Shown: positions 1-9,205, counted from the stretch's first letter. The stretch: DNA of 64,000 nucleotides from Vibrio marinisediminis (GCF_014050145.1 NZ_JACFYF010000001.1:186001-250000), one strand, 5' to 3'. Numbers and translations are program-made. Notes: a model not told the origin generated them from the letters alone.

Positions 1-2
1 CA

Positions 3-131
3 GACCAACCTTCGACGGGAGAAAGCAAACGCGCGCCTCGCGATAAAAAAGCCAACCGCCGAACCAATAATAAAAAGAGCATCAAACAGTTCCAAGGCAA
101 AGCAAGTAAGCCAGTCTCACGCTCTAAATAA
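3..131 (+). CDS. C-terminal tail of a basic protein, probably DEAD-box RNA helicase (partial)
   Basis: The reading frame is open from the left edge and stops with TAA at 129-131. The 42 visible residues are rich in Lys, Arg, Asn, Ser and Gln (for example RAPRDKKANRR and KPVSRSK) and have no hydrophobic core. Such basic tails are typical of RhlE/DeaD-type DEAD-box helicases, where they bind RNA, but the helicase core lies outside the window, so the family is a guess. A hairpin terminator follows 15 bases after the stop. Confidence 0.45.
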   Translation, partial: DQPSTGESKRAPRDKKANRRTNNKKSIKQFQGKASKPVSRSK

Positions 132-146
132 GATAGCCAATACGAA

Positions 147-170
147 AAGAGCCGATATCAATCGGCTCTT
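147..170. terminator. Bidirectional intrinsic terminator
   Basis: AAGAGCCGAT, loop ATCA, ATCGGCTCTT form a perfect 10-bp hairpin. It lies between two convergent genes. A short A run on its left gives a U tract for minus-strand transcripts. Confidence 0.7.
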
Positions 171-197
171 GGGTAGAACATTGGTTAGCTAGGGTGG

Positions 198-902
198 CTA
201 TTTTTCAATTCTCATCACCGCATCTAAGTGTTCACGCATACACTGCTCTGCTCGATTCGGATCTTTATCTTGAATCGCATCAAAGATCATCACATGCTCA
301 CGATAGTTTTGCTTATGATAAGGCGTATAATCCGTTGGATTACGCGTCAGTATCAGCCAAGAAATCAATGTTTCATACAGCGACGAAACCATCGGATTTT
401 TGATCACATCGATAATGCAGCGATGGAAAGCAATATCAGAGCTGACAAATGCGTCGTAATCATCGCAATGTGATTTGTTTTGCTCCAAGACTACACGCAG
501 TTTTTCCAAATCAGCATCAGTACGCACTAATGCTGCTTCTCTTACAATCGCAATCTCAAATAGCTGTCTCAAGTGCTCAAACTGATGCTTTTCATCTTTC
601 TGAGATAATAAGCCAATCGCCAAGCCAGAGACGTTATTCATCAACGTTTCAGTACAAGGTTTCGTTACTCGCGTTTTCTCACCACTTTTGATTTCCACCA
701 ACCCTTTTTGAGAAAGCTTCATCAAAGCTTCTCGCACCGAAGGTCGACCTACGTCAAATGCAGCCATCAGTTCACGTTCAGAAGGTAAAGTGTCTCCTTC
801 CTTCAACGTATTATTTATAATCAGCTTTTCCAACTCTTCAGCAACGCTATCGGATAGCTTAGTTTTTTTCATTGGCTTCAATGGAAAGGCAGTTAACCCC
901 AT
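198..902 (-). CDS. nanR: NanR-like GntR/FadR-family transcriptional regulator
   Basis: A winged-helix GntR domain (about residues 12-80, with LPSERELMAAFDVGRPSVREAL) is followed by an FCD ligand domain. The N-terminal third closely resembles E. coli NanR as I remember it, including the MGL start, KLSDSVAEELE and RPSVREAL. The longer frame reaches 980, but I chose the ATG at 902 because GAGGAA lies just upstream and NanR proteins start this way. NanR represses sialic-acid genes and is released by N-acetylneuraminate. It is the last gene of the ten-gene unit, 103 bases behind the aldolase. A matching GGTATA operator lies before nanA at 9185-9199. Confidence 0.85.
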   Translation of the reverse strand: MGLTAFPLKPMKKTKLSDSVAEELEKLIINNTLKEGDTLPSERELMAAFDVGRPSVREALMKLSQKGLVEIKSGEKTRVTKPCTETLMNNVSGLAIGLLSQKDEKHQFEHLRQLFEIAIVREAALVRTDADLEKLRVVLEQNKSHCDDYDAFVSSDIAFHRCIIDVIKNPMVSSLYETLISWLILTRNPTDYTPYHKQNYREHVMIFDAIQDKDPNRAEQCMREHLDAVMRIEK

Positions 903-1005
903 CAGAGTTTCCTCTATATCAATGTATTCTATCGCGCGGGTACAGATGTGCCCAATTGAACCACGACATTCAAATATCAACCAGTTTTATATAACTAATT
1001 TTTGT

Positions 1006-1905
1006 CTAAGCCTTAAATTCAGGCAATAGTTCGTTCCGTATTTTCAATTTATGCTCAATATCGCGCATTGGTATTGTGGCAAAAGGGAATCTCATTGTGG
1101 ATGAGATGCCTGACCAGCCCCCAAGCGCCGCCATAAATTTATCAACGGCGGCATTACAATATCCTTGTTCGGTAATATAGGGCGCGATTTCCTGTGCCAT
1201 AAACTGTTGAATTCGGTTCTCGAGTTCCAAAGCTCTTGGGTTTAAAGCCAAGCAATCTTGAGTCCAAGTTTGTGTCGCCATTGGGTTCAAACAACACACA
1301 TTTGAGTACGCGCCTTTTGCGCCTTTATACGCATCTGTCGCCAAAAAGTGCCCCGCAACAAAAATTGAAGCTCTTGAGGCTAAACCACTCGCCTCCAACT
1401 CTGGCGTAATACGCGGCAATTTGAACCCAACTAAATTGGGCACTGCATCGTACAGCCCTACCAACTCATCAGCCGTTAGATTTACTTTTGCATGCGGCGG
1501 ATTATATAACACGATATCGATGCCGCTTGCGGCTTGCTCGACTTTCTCTAGAAAAACTTTTGCTACATCAAACGAGCATGGGAACCAATCTGGCAAAATC
1601 ACTTGAATTGCCGTTGGAGACAAGCTTGCAGCAAACTTCACTCGCTCAATTGCCGCTTGCGGATGACAATGACTCGCGCCGATTTGGAACGGCATATCCG
1701 CTTGGTGGCATTTTTCAGCTAACAGCTCGCTAATCTGCTCAAATTCCACTTCAGATTGTGTATAAAACTCACCAGCGGTTCCATTGGAATAAATGCCATC
1801 GACACCCGCTTCAATATAGTAATCAATCTGTTCAGCAAGCTGACCAAAGTTAATCTTTTCATCGTCGATTGGCAGTAATAACGTCGCCCAGTTTCCTGAA
1901 ATCAT
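1006..1905 (-). CDS. DHDPS/NanA-family class I aldolase (second, divergent copy)
   Basis: A TIM-barrel Schiff-base lyase of about 299 residues, the usual family length. Tyr134 (LYNPPHAK) and Lys162 (GFKLP) are 28 residues apart, as in the family, and the pyruvate-binding loop reads NGTAGE. The carboxylate is therefore probably pyruvate or a 2-keto acid. It lacks the NGYDEI-type motif that contacts sialic acid in NanA, so the substrate is probably different, perhaps a 2-keto-3-deoxy sugar acid made by the neighbouring dehydratase. Its start overlaps the yhcH-type stop by four bases, implying translational coupling. Substrate not determinable from sequence. Confidence 0.8.
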   Translation of the reverse strand: MISGNWATLLLPIDDEKINFGQLAEQIDYYIEAGVDGIYSNGTAGEFYTQSEVEFEQISELLAEKCHQADMPFQIGASHCHPQAAIERVKFAASLSPTAIQVILPDWFPCSFDVAKVFLEKVEQAASGIDIVLYNPPHAKVNLTADELVGLYDAVPNLVGFKLPRITPELEASGLASRASIFVAGHFLATDAYKGAKGAYSNVCCLNPMATQTWTQDCLALNPRALELENRIQQFMAQEIAPYITEQGYCNAAVDKFMAALGGWSGISSTMRFPFATIPMRDIEHKLKIRNELLPEFKA

Positions 1906-2360
1906 AATATTGATGCTCTTATCTTAATCACTACTTTGTCCACAGTATCAGCATGGCAGGCGTGCTTAACCATCGGTCGATGCCACTCTCTAGGCATAAA
2001 CACACAATATTGCTGGCGCTCGAGAGTCACAAACTGCTCGTTCACTACTTCCGCCTGCAACTCGCAATCATTTTCAAACGGCTGTCGCTGCATAAATGAT
2101 TCAGACTCTGGCTGGATGCCAAAACCGATGGTTTCATACCCTGACAAGGTAAGATGAATATCAATATATTCTTTATGCAGTTCTAGCATTGAATCTTCAA
2201 TCGCCCGCGCACTACCACGAATTCGATTTACAAAAACATCATCCCCTTTGATCTGATTGATACCATCAGGCATTGAGTTAAGATCTTCCGCAATGACTTG
2301 GCGAATTATCTCTCCAAATATTTTGTCTTCAGACAAACGATCTAATGTTGCAATTATCAT
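1902..2360 (-). CDS. YhcH/YjgK/YiaL (DUF386) family protein, NanQ-like
   Basis: This 152-residue single-domain protein has the family pattern ELHKEYIDIHLTLSG, a later FMPREWHRP segment and a C-terminal VDKVVIKI strand. The family adopts a cupin-like beta fold with conserved Glu, His and Asp metal ligands. E. coli NanQ (YhcH) speeds sialic-acid anomer interconversion, while YiaL lies in a sugar-acid TRAP cluster. Here it sits between siaM and the second aldolase, so a role in preparing the imported sugar acid is likely. The exact substrate is inferred only from context. Confidence 0.8.
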   Translation of the reverse strand: MIIATLDRLSEDKIFGEIIRQVIAEDLNSMPDGINQIKGDDVFVNRIRGSARAIEDSMLELHKEYIDIHLTLSGYETIGFGIQPESESFMQRQPFENDCELQAEVVNEQFVTLERQQYCVFMPREWHRPMVKHACHADTVDKVVIKIRASIL

Positions 2361-2399
2361 TTTACTCAGCAGTGATTACGCGCTGCTGCCTACTGCAAA

Positions 2400-3665
2400 T
2401 TAAAGAAAATAGTTAGGTAGAAACATAACCATCTGCGGGAACAATATGATCATTGCTAACACGGCAATAAGTGGCACTAGGAATATTAAAACTGAACGTG
2501 CTAACACTTCATATGGGATCTTACCGACCTTTGCGACTACGAATAGCGAGACTCCCATGGGCGGCGTTAATATCCCAAGCATCATGTTCATCACCACCAC
2601 GATACCGAAATGCACAGGGTCAATACCAAGTTGCACGGTAATTGGCAGTAAGATTGGGATCAAAATTAATAGCAGAGCTAAGGTTTCAATAAACGCACCT
2701 AAAATGAAGAGCATTATTGATACCAGCACTAAGAATATTAAAGGTGAATCCGTGACTTGCAAAAACAACTCTGCTGCTTTTAGCGGAATGTCTTCTTTGA
2801 CGATGACATAGCCAAACAGACCCACACCGCCAATCAAAAACCCAATTACCGCTGAGGTATTCACCGATTCATGTACCACTTCCAGAAAACGTGCAACGGT
2901 CAACTCGCGGTAGACAACAAAACCTAAAAACATCGCATAAAGTGAAGCAACAACCGCCGCTTCTGTCGGTGTAACAATTCCTGAAAAAATACCACCAATA
3001 ATCAGTACTGGTGTTAACAAAGCGAGCGACGCGTCTTTGAAGGAATAACAGATCGTTTTGAACGACGCGCGTGGGTAAACTGGGTAGCCTTTCTTCTTCG
3101 CGATGAAGTACACCATCACCATCAAAGATGCGGCACACAATAGTGCAGGAACAACGCCGGCGAGAAACAAAGCGCCAATTGAAGCCCCCGACATAACACC
3201 ATAGATAACGATGGGAATACTAGGTGGCATCAATGGGCCAATCACACTCGATGCTGCGGTAATTGCACCCGCAAAGCCATCATCGTAACCTTCGTCACGC
3301 ATCGCTTTTATTTCTAGCTGCCCCAATCCGCCCGCATCTGCGTGAGCAGAGCCAGACATACCAGAAAACAGCAAACTTGCTAGAACGTTAACGTGACCAA
3401 GAGACCCCGTTAAATGCCCGGTTAAGTCACGAGCGAATTTGAACATTTTGTCCGTGATGCCCGCAGAGTTCATCAACAGACCACTAAAAATGAAGAAGGG
3501 TACCGCAAGCAACGGAAATGAGTTCAACCCGGCAATTATTTTCTGCGAAGCGAGCGCAATGCCTCCATTCATAAGCAGGTAAATGATTGAAACAACATAG
3601 AGCGTAAACGCAACTGGCATTCCCACTGCTAACAGTGCACCCCAGCCGCCAAAAATACCAAACAT
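2400..3665 (-). CDS. siaM: TRAP transporter large permease subunit (DctM/SiaM)
   Basis: A 421-residue, very hydrophobic protein with about a dozen membrane segments and typical DctM motifs such as GMSGSAHADAGGLGQLEIKAM and PPSIPIVIYG. It is the ion-coupled transport subunit of a tripartite TRAP system in the inner membrane, driven by the sodium gradient in characterised SiaQM systems. It follows siaQ by 11 bases, so the two subunits are separate proteins rather than a SiaQM fusion as in Haemophilus. Sialic acid specificity is assigned through the adjacent SiaP. Confidence 0.9.
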   Translation of the reverse strand: MFGIFGGWGALLAVGMPVAFTLYVVSIIYLLMNGGIALASQKIIAGLNSFPLLAVPFFIFSGLLMNSAGITDKMFKFARDLTGHLTGSLGHVNVLASLLFSGMSGSAHADAGGLGQLEIKAMRDEGYDDGFAGAITAASSVIGPLMPPSIPIVIYGVMSGASIGALFLAGVVPALLCAASLMVMVYFIAKKKGYPVYPRASFKTICYSFKDASLALLTPVLIIGGIFSGIVTPTEAAVVASLYAMFLGFVVYRELTVARFLEVVHESVNTSAVIGFLIGGVGLFGYVIVKEDIPLKAAELFLQVTDSPLIFLVLVSIMLFILGAFIETLALLLILIPILLPITVQLGIDPVHFGIVVVMNMMLGILTPPMGVSLFVVAKVGKIPYEVLARSVLIFLVPLIAVLAMIILFPQMVMFLPNYFL

Positions 3666-3676
3666 AGCGATTACCT

Positions 3677-4189
3677 TTATTTACATAGATGGGAAGTAAC
3701 GGTGGCATTGCCACTTTGTGGCTGAATCAGCTTAGATATCGAAATCGCGGCATTTAATGATGATTTAATGAAAGCCAAGATAAAACCAAGCGGTACGGCG
3801 CCATATAGCGCTGACATTTGTACATCCATCGTAATGGAACCTAAACGGTCCATCCTTTCTGCAAAAATATAACCATGATGAACAATGATCAGTGAAACAA
3901 CGGCAAATAACCCATGGATCAACACATCAAGAATCAAGCCTGATTTATTCCCTAGTCGGTTAGGTACAATATCAACTGCAATATGGTCACGACGTGAGAT
4001 AGCTTCGCTTGCACCGACAAACACAATGTAGATGTAGAGCCAGCGCGAGAGTTCTTCCGTCCAAGGAATAGCAAAACTGAAAAAGTATCGGCTCATGATC
4101 TGGATCGTTATTACCGACAACATCAGTAAAAATAGGAAAATAGAAAGGTATTTTTCGACCAATTCCATTTTAGTAATTATCTTATACAT
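3677..4189 (-). CDS. siaQ: TRAP transporter small permease subunit (DctQ/SiaQ)
   Basis: A 170-residue membrane protein with four predicted helices and the DctQ-family segment WTEELSRWLYIYIVFVGASEAI, followed by RRDHIAVD. The small TRAP subunit packs against SiaM and helps dock the periplasmic binding protein. It lies between siaP (50 bases upstream in transcription order) and siaM. Confidence 0.88.
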   Translation of the reverse strand: MYKIITKMELVEKYLSIFLFLLMLSVITIQIMSRYFFSFAIPWTEELSRWLYIYIVFVGASEAISRRDHIAVDIVPNRLGNKSGLILDVLIHGLFAVVSLIIVHHGYIFAERMDRLGSITMDVQMSALYGAVPLGFILAFIKSSLNAAISISKLIQPQSGNATVTSHLCK

Positions 4190-4238
4190 AGTTGGATCCT
4201 ATTCAGTAGCGGGGCACAATACCCCGCTACAAGCACAG

Positions 4239-5210
4239 TTACTTCGCGTCAATCAGAGTTTGGGTAAATCCTTCACCATACTGTTTATCGAGTGCCGCAT
4301 AGTAAGGTTTCATTGCTGCGCGGAATGGTTCTAAATCAGGGTATGTCACTGTTACTCCCGCTTGTTTGAACAGCTCAAGATGCTTTTCAGTGTTTTCATT
4401 GATTCGACGTTCCGCTTCTTGTCCACCCACTTTCAACGCTTTGATTAACCATTGCTGCTCTTGCTCTGAAAGATCGTTCCAGCGCTCAGAGTTGATCGAA
4501 AGCGTTTGGTCTTGAACCACATGGTTAGTCATCGCTAAGTACTTTTGTACTTCATAGAACTTCATTGCTTCGATAGAAGGGATAGGGTTTTCTTGGCCAT
4601 CCACCGCGTTAGTTTGTAGCGCTAGGTATACTTCCGCATAAGCAATTGGAGAAGGGATAGCACTGGTTGCCTTAGCGTAATCAATCAATGCTTTCGCATT
4701 TGGTGTACGCAGTTTGAGACCTTTCATGTCTTCAATTGAGTTGATGGCACGGTTTGACGTAGTTTGACGAACACCAAAATACCAGCTGTCGATCGGTTTG
4801 ATTTGGAAGTTATCTTCTAGCTCTGCACGAACCTTCTTACCCCACTCACTCGATTGAATCTTTTTCAGGTGGTCAAAATCTTTAACAATATAAGCCGTCT
4901 CTAGCGCACCAAGCTCAGGTACATATTGAGCGTAACCACCAAATACCTGCATAGAAAGGTCAAGTTCACCAAGCGAAACTTGCTCTAGCATTTCATGCAC
5001 ACTACCAAGCTGTCCGCCTTCGTACAGACGCATCGTTAACTCACCACCAGAGAGCTTTTCTAGCTCTTGCGAAGCTTTCACCATGCCATGGTAAATTGGG
5101 CTGTTGTAGGCTTCATTAAAGCCCGCTTTCAACTCCGTTTTTGCATATACATTAGCTGCCAATAAAGCAGAAGCGATAACAGTGATTTTTAGGGTTGTTT
5201 TCATCGTCAT
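4239..5210 (-). CDS. siaP: TRAP sialic-acid-binding periplasmic protein (SiaP)
   Basis: A signal peptide (residues 1-23, cleaved after NVYA) precedes a DctP-fold protein. The stretch RQTTSNRAINSI, DMKGLKLR and AVDGQENP match Haemophilus SiaP almost word for word. Arg148, Arg168 and Asn208 keep the spacing of SiaP Arg127, Arg147 and Asn187, which hold the sialic-acid carboxylate. This is the strongest evidence that the operon imports N-acetylneuraminate or a close nonulosonic acid. AAGGA lies upstream of the ATG at 5210. Confidence 0.92.
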   Translation of the reverse strand: MTMKTTLKITVIASALLAANVYAKTELKAGFNEAYNSPIYHGMVKASQELEKLSGGELTMRLYEGGQLGSVHEMLEQVSLGELDLSMQVFGGYAQYVPELGALETAYIVKDFDHLKKIQSSEWGKKVRAELEDNFQIKPIDSWYFGVRQTTSNRAINSIEDMKGLKLRTPNAKALIDYAKATSAIPSPIAYAEVYLALQTNAVDGQENPIPSIEAMKFYEVQKYLAMTNHVVQDQTLSINSERWNDLSEQEQQWLIKALKVGGQEAERRINENTEKHLELFKQAGVTVTYPDLEPFRAAMKPYYAALDKQYGEGFTQTLIDAK

Positions 5211-5226
5211 TTTCTAATTATCCTTT

Positions 5227-6147
5227 TTAGAATTGGATCGTATTGTTAAGCGATTGATTACTTAACAAACGCTTGATTTGACTTATATAAATGTCAATTT
5301 TCTTATAGTTTTCATCCATCGACCCACCACCAGTGTGCTGAGTTAGGTGAACATTGGTTAGCTGCCATAAATTTGAATCTGGCAGCAAAGGTTCTTGAGT
5401 TGTCACATCCAAACAGGCGTTAAAACTTAAGTCTTCAACGGCTTTGACATAAAGCGCCGCTTCGTCGACAACCTGCCCTCTACCGACATTTAAAAACGTC
5501 GCTGCGGGACGCATTGCCGAAAAGAGTGCGGAATCAAAAATACGCAGCGTTTCGGTATTTGCTGGAATGGTGGAAATAATAATGTCGCTTTCAGATACGT
5601 TTTCTAGCAAAAGGGCTTTGCCACCTTGTCGCATTTCTTTTTGATCAAACTTAGAAATATGGCACCCAAAAGGGGTTAGCAGTTGCTCTATTTGGCGACC
5701 AATATTGCCGTACCCTACAAGCAGAACTTTTGCGTCTGATACAAGGCGTTTTTTAGGTCTCAGCTCATCTTTAACCCATAACGATTGCTGTTGAGCCAGC
5801 TTTAACGCGGGGAGTTGTCGATAAATGGAAAGAAGATTGGCAACCACCTCTTCTGCAACGGCAACAGAAAAAAAATCATTCAGGTTATGAACCGTAATTT
5901 TGCTATCAGTCGCCCAGCAGTAGCCATTAAAATTGTCGGTGCCCACAGAGTCGAGCAAAATGGTTTTCAAATGCTCCATCTGTCCAATCCAATCGGTATC
6001 GAAATTTCCTATCGCTAATTCAACATCCTTACATTGCTCCAACTCGCTACTGCCGTTGTTAAAGATAAATTCAAGCGACTCATCAGCATGAGTGACAAAG
6101 TAACTCTTCTCTTGTTCACTAAGGACAGGGTGTACATATACTCTCAT
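5227..6147 (-). CDS. NAD-dependent D-2-hydroxyacid dehydrogenase
   Basis: About 306 residues with the Rossmann motif GYGNIG and the catalytic set Arg (NVGRGQVVDE), Glu (TTQEP) and His (TQHTGGG). This family oxidises or reduces D-2-hydroxy/2-keto acids. I place the start at the ATG at 6147, which overlaps the dehydratase stop as ATGA. A longer in-frame start at 6165 exists but lies inside the dehydratase gene. Standard nan operons do not contain such an enzyme. It may reduce or oxidise a sugar-acid intermediate, but its substrate is unknown. Confidence 0.85.
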   Translation of the reverse strand: MRVYVHPVLSEQEKSYFVTHADESLEFIFNNGSSELEQCKDVELAIGNFDTDWIGQMEHLKTILLDSVGTDNFNGYCWATDSKITVHNLNDFFSVAVAEEVVANLLSIYRQLPALKLAQQQSLWVKDELRPKKRLVSDAKVLLVGYGNIGRQIEQLLTPFGCHISKFDQKEMRQGGKALLLENVSESDIIISTIPANTETLRIFDSALFSAMRPAATFLNVGRGQVVDEAALYVKAVEDLSFNACLDVTTQEPLLPDSNLWQLTNVHLTQHTGGGSMDENYKKIDIYISQIKRLLSNQSLNNTIQF

Positions 6148-7364
6148 CGCAAATCCTCTTGCCAATTCAGATGGCTTTTTTCTAAAGCGCTCACCCCATC
6201 AGGCAACGGGAAGCAATGGTATATGCCTTCTGGTTTGTAGCCATATGTCTTCTCAACCTCTTCACTCAACTCAATGCCAATACCAGGTAAATCAGGCAAG
6301 CTCAGGTTTCCATCTTCAATCAAGCTATCAAAATCAAACAACGCGTTACGTAGCTCGAAATTCGGCATTGGGTATTCAATAAGATCACAGTTGGCGGAAA
6401 ATGCGGCGATATAATTCGCCATCATGGCAACCGCCCCACCCCATGAGTGCACCACAGCATTCACGCCCGCACCTTGTGCATAGCGACAAACCTCAATGGT
6501 ACTTTCTATGCCGCCAATGACTGAGGCATCTGGCTGAACGATGTTGTAGTAACGGCGATCAATTCGTTCAAACAACTCTTCTTTGGTGGTTACAATCTCA
6601 CCACCAGCCACACAAACATCTTGCAGTTCTGAAAGCTGTGGTAATAGCGGAAGCTTGTCTAAACCTAGGCACTCTTCAACAAATACCAATGATTCCCCAG
6701 TACGCTGCTTTACATGCTGACAAAACGCCAATACTTGCTCTGGTGTTTGTCCGTTTACGGCTAAATTTTGCGTCATATCAACAGCGACTCTAATGCCATA
6801 TTGCTTCGCGGCATTAATCGTCCACACGGTTTTATCCACTTGATTGTGTCTGGCACGAATTTTAATGGTTTTGATACCACGTTCAGCGAGTTGCTGAAGC
6901 TCTTGCAACATATATTGGGGATGCAAAGAATCGCCCCCCGAGCCATACATGGCGATTGAATCTACCTTTGTTCCACCAAATAGCTCGATAGCAGGAACGC
7001 CTTGGCATTTGGCATAGGCGTCAACTAATGCGATCTCGATAGCGGAAATCACATGTTGCGCGGCGCCTTGTAATGACCAGTACGCCGTCATGTTTTTTGC
7101 TTTGGTTATAATCGATTGGTAACCGGAAGAAACATCCTCGCCAACAATTGCTGGTGCAATAAGATCGGTAATGGCACAAAAGACCTCAGGTGCAAATACC
7201 CCTAAATACCCTTCACCTATTCCTTTCAAGCCGTTGCTCAAAGTGATCTCAACCATTGAACAACAGCGCAACCCTAGAGGAAGATGCAATTGGTTTTCAG
7301 CACACCCTTCAAAGCCATACTGACCAGTTAAAATAATCGGGCGAATGTTCTTCACATAAATCAT
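6144..7364 (-). CDS. Enolase-superfamily (mandelate racemase subgroup) sugar-acid dehydratase
   Basis: A 406-residue protein with a capping domain and a modified TIM barrel. Catalytic candidates are Lys168 in a KxR motif (KIR), metal ligands Asp196 (VDMTQN), Glu230 or Glu231 (FVEE) and Glu256 (GGE), and the general-base dyad Asp279 (QPD) with His306 (VVHSW). That pattern fits acid-sugar dehydratases that make 2-keto-3-deoxy acids. It overlaps the kinase stop and the dehydrogenase start by four bases each. This enzyme is not part of known Neu5Ac catabolism and is the main reason to think the pathway is novel. Confidence 0.88.
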   Translation of the reverse strand: MIYVKNIRPIILTGQYGFEGCAENQLHLPLGLRCCSMVEITLSNGLKGIGEGYLGVFAPEVFCAITDLIAPAIVGEDVSSGYQSIITKAKNMTAYWSLQGAAQHVISAIEIALVDAYAKCQGVPAIELFGGTKVDSIAMYGSGGDSLHPQYMLQELQQLAERGIKTIKIRARHNQVDKTVWTINAAKQYGIRVAVDMTQNLAVNGQTPEQVLAFCQHVKQRTGESLVFVEECLGLDKLPLLPQLSELQDVCVAGGEIVTTKEELFERIDRRYYNIVQPDASVIGGIESTIEVCRYAQGAGVNAVVHSWGGAVAMMANYIAAFSANCDLIEYPMPNFELRNALFDFDSLIEDGNLSLPDLPGIGIELSEEVEKTYGYKPEGIYHCFPLPDGVSALEKSHLNWQEDLR

Positions 7365-8275
7365 TCAATCATTCCCTTCATCAAAGGTAAGAACGCTGCG
7401 CCAAGTACACCACTTGAGTCACCATGCATCGCTTTCACAACCGGAGTTGAGACTTTTTTACTGAAGGTATAGTGGCTGAGTTTCTGTTGCACTAAGGGGT
7501 AGATAGCGTCTTGATTGGAAACGCCGCCACCTAAGACAATGACTTCTGGGTCAATGATATTAACGATGTTACCCAGGATTCTTGCCAAACAGTCACAGTA
7601 ATATTCCACATGCTTAATTGCCTGTTCATCCCCCTCGCTATACGCGGCAAATATCTGTTTTGCAGTACGTGGCGAGTGTTTCAAAGCCCAAGTTCGTTCA
7701 AAGCCTGTACCGGAGACAAACGATTCATTGCAGTTCATTGAGCCGCAATAGCAAAGCTCCTGTGGTCCATCAATTTCAGGCGCATAATGGGGTAATGGGT
7801 TGTGACCTATCTCTCCGCCTAAGCCATGCTCACCATCGACGATGTTGCCATTGATAACCACACCACCGCCACAGCCCGTACCAAGGATGACTGCAAGACA
7901 AGAACCTTTCGCTTCCCGCGCCGCGCCTGATTCAAACTCAGATATTGCTAAGCAATTCGCATCATTGGTGAGCGCGATCGGAATAGAATAGCTTGAACGC
8001 AAGTCTCCCAAAAAATCTTGCCCGTTGAGATACAGAATATTTGCGCCTTGCATTTTGCCTGTCGCTCGTTCAATTGAGCCACAACAGCCAATCCCTATGG
8101 ATTGAATTGTTTCCTTTTGCAATAGGGTATTGATCACCTGCTTAATCGCAGCGAGAAACGCCGCATAGTTAGTCTTTGGCGTATCGACACGTAAGCGGTG
8201 CACAACTTGGGAATCATGAGGGGATACGATCACCCCCTCCACTTTGGTCCCACCGATATCAAGACCAATTAGCAT
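7361..8275 (-). CDS. nanK: ROK-family sugar kinase, NanK-like
   Basis: A 304-residue ROK protein with ATP motif DIGGTK at residues 5-10, catalytic region TNDANC, EIGHNPLP and the zinc-binding cysteine cluster CYCGSMNCNES. Position next to nanA suggests an N-acetylmannosamine kinase making ManNAc-6-phosphate. ROK kinases for glucose, GlcNAc or fructose look alike, so the substrate rests on context. No NanE epimerase follows to use ManNAc-6-phosphate, which is odd. It overlaps the nanA stop by seven bases. Confidence 0.85.
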   Translation of the reverse strand: MLIGLDIGGTKVEGVIVSPHDSQVVHRLRVDTPKTNYAAFLAAIKQVINTLLQKETIQSIGIGCCGSIERATGKMQGANILYLNGQDFLGDLRSSYSIPIALTNDANCLAISEFESGAAREAKGSCLAVILGTGCGGGVVINGNIVDGEHGLGGEIGHNPLPHYAPEIDGPQELCYCGSMNCNESFVSGTGFERTWALKHSPRTAKQIFAAYSEGDEQAIKHVEYYCDCLARILGNIVNIIDPEVIVLGGGVSNQDAIYPLVQQKLSHYTFSKKVSTPVVKAMHGDSSGVLGAAFLPLMKGMIE

Positions 8276-9147
8276 AAGCCAGCCTCAACCAATTGTGCGA
8301 GTTTGGCTTGGTTTTCTCGACTAACTTGATTAATAGGTCGACGGCAGCTATCTGAGCTTAAAATACCTTTCAATTTAAGGACATGTTTTAGACCTGGGAT
8401 AACACCTGCGCTAACCAAGGTATCAATCACTTGATTGGCTTCTCGTTGCAGAGCAGTTGCTTTAACCACATCACCCGCTTCTATCGCTGTACTGATCGCT
8501 AATATACGCTCAGCTTGAATGTTGTATGTTGAACCAATGCCACCTTTCGCCCCAGCAACCAAACCTGAAGCCAAAATCTCATCAAACCCGTTGAATACGG
8601 TTTTATCTGGATTGCCGCGAGTCAGTTGCTCCATTTGATACAAGTCGGCAGAGGTTTGCTTTAACGCGACTACACCGTCAAGGTTCAGTAGCTCGCTGAT
8701 TTGGTCTCGGTTTAAGCTCATGCCCGAAAATGCAGGAAAGTTATAAACAATCATCGGCTTACCTGCCGCTTGCACAATATCGGAATAATGCTTTTTCAAT
8801 TGTTCAAAACCGACCGGATAATAAAACGGTGTCACCGCCGAGATAGCATCATAAGGAAGATTGCCAGCAGCTTTAGCTAAGGTTTCACTCTTCTTGGTTG
8901 AGATGTCACCAACATGCGCAATTAACGTCATGTTTGAACTGGTAGTCACTTCCGCAGTGGCTTTTAGTAATTCAATTCTTTCCTCGGTACTGCATAAGAA
9001 TGCTTCGGCCGTTGAGCCACCTACATACAGACCTTTAAGACCAGAATCGCAGTTAAACTGCACCAATTTTTGCAAGTCTTCGTAATTGATACTCTCATCT
9101 TGGTTAAATGGAGTAAGTGTCGCAGCATAAAAACCAGAGAAATCCAT
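8269..9147 (-). CDS. nanA: N-acetylneuraminate lyase
   Basis: A 292-residue aldolase closely matching E. coli NanA. Tyr135 and Lys163 (VALKQTS) are the catalytic pair, Ser45-Thr46 bind the pyruvate carboxylate, and FNGFDEI supplies the Asp189/Glu190 pair that contacts the sialic-acid glycerol tail. It splits Neu5Ac to ManNAc and pyruvate in the cytoplasm. It is the first gene of the ten-gene unit. Two GGTATA repeats and a CRP-like site lie upstream. Confidence 0.93.
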   Translation of the reverse strand: MDFSGFYAATLTPFNQDESINYEDLQKLVQFNCDSGLKGLYVGGSTAEAFLCSTEERIELLKATAEVTTSSNMTLIAHVGDISTKKSETLAKAAGNLPYDAISAVTPFYYPVGFEQLKKHYSDIVQAAGKPMIVYNFPAFSGMSLNRDQISELLNLDGVVALKQTSADLYQMEQLTRGNPDKTVFNGFDEILASGLVAGAKGGIGSTYNIQAERILAISTAIEAGDVVKATALQREANQVIDTLVSAGVIPGLKHVLKLKGILSSDSCRRPINQVSRENQAKLAQLVEAGLC

Positions 9148-9184
9148 TGATGTGTCCTAATTGTTCATTTTTAACTCCACTCAC

Positions 9185-9199
9185 TATACCTGTTATACC
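9185..9199 (-). promoter_or_regulatory. NanR operator (two GGTATA repeats)
   Basis: On the minus strand the sequence is GGTATAACAGGTATA, two repeats nine bases apart, 38-52 bases before the nanA start. E. coli NanR binds direct GGTATA repeats with this same spacer. The third repeat of E. coli is absent. Confidence 0.8.
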
Positions 9200-9205
9200 A
9201 GTATA

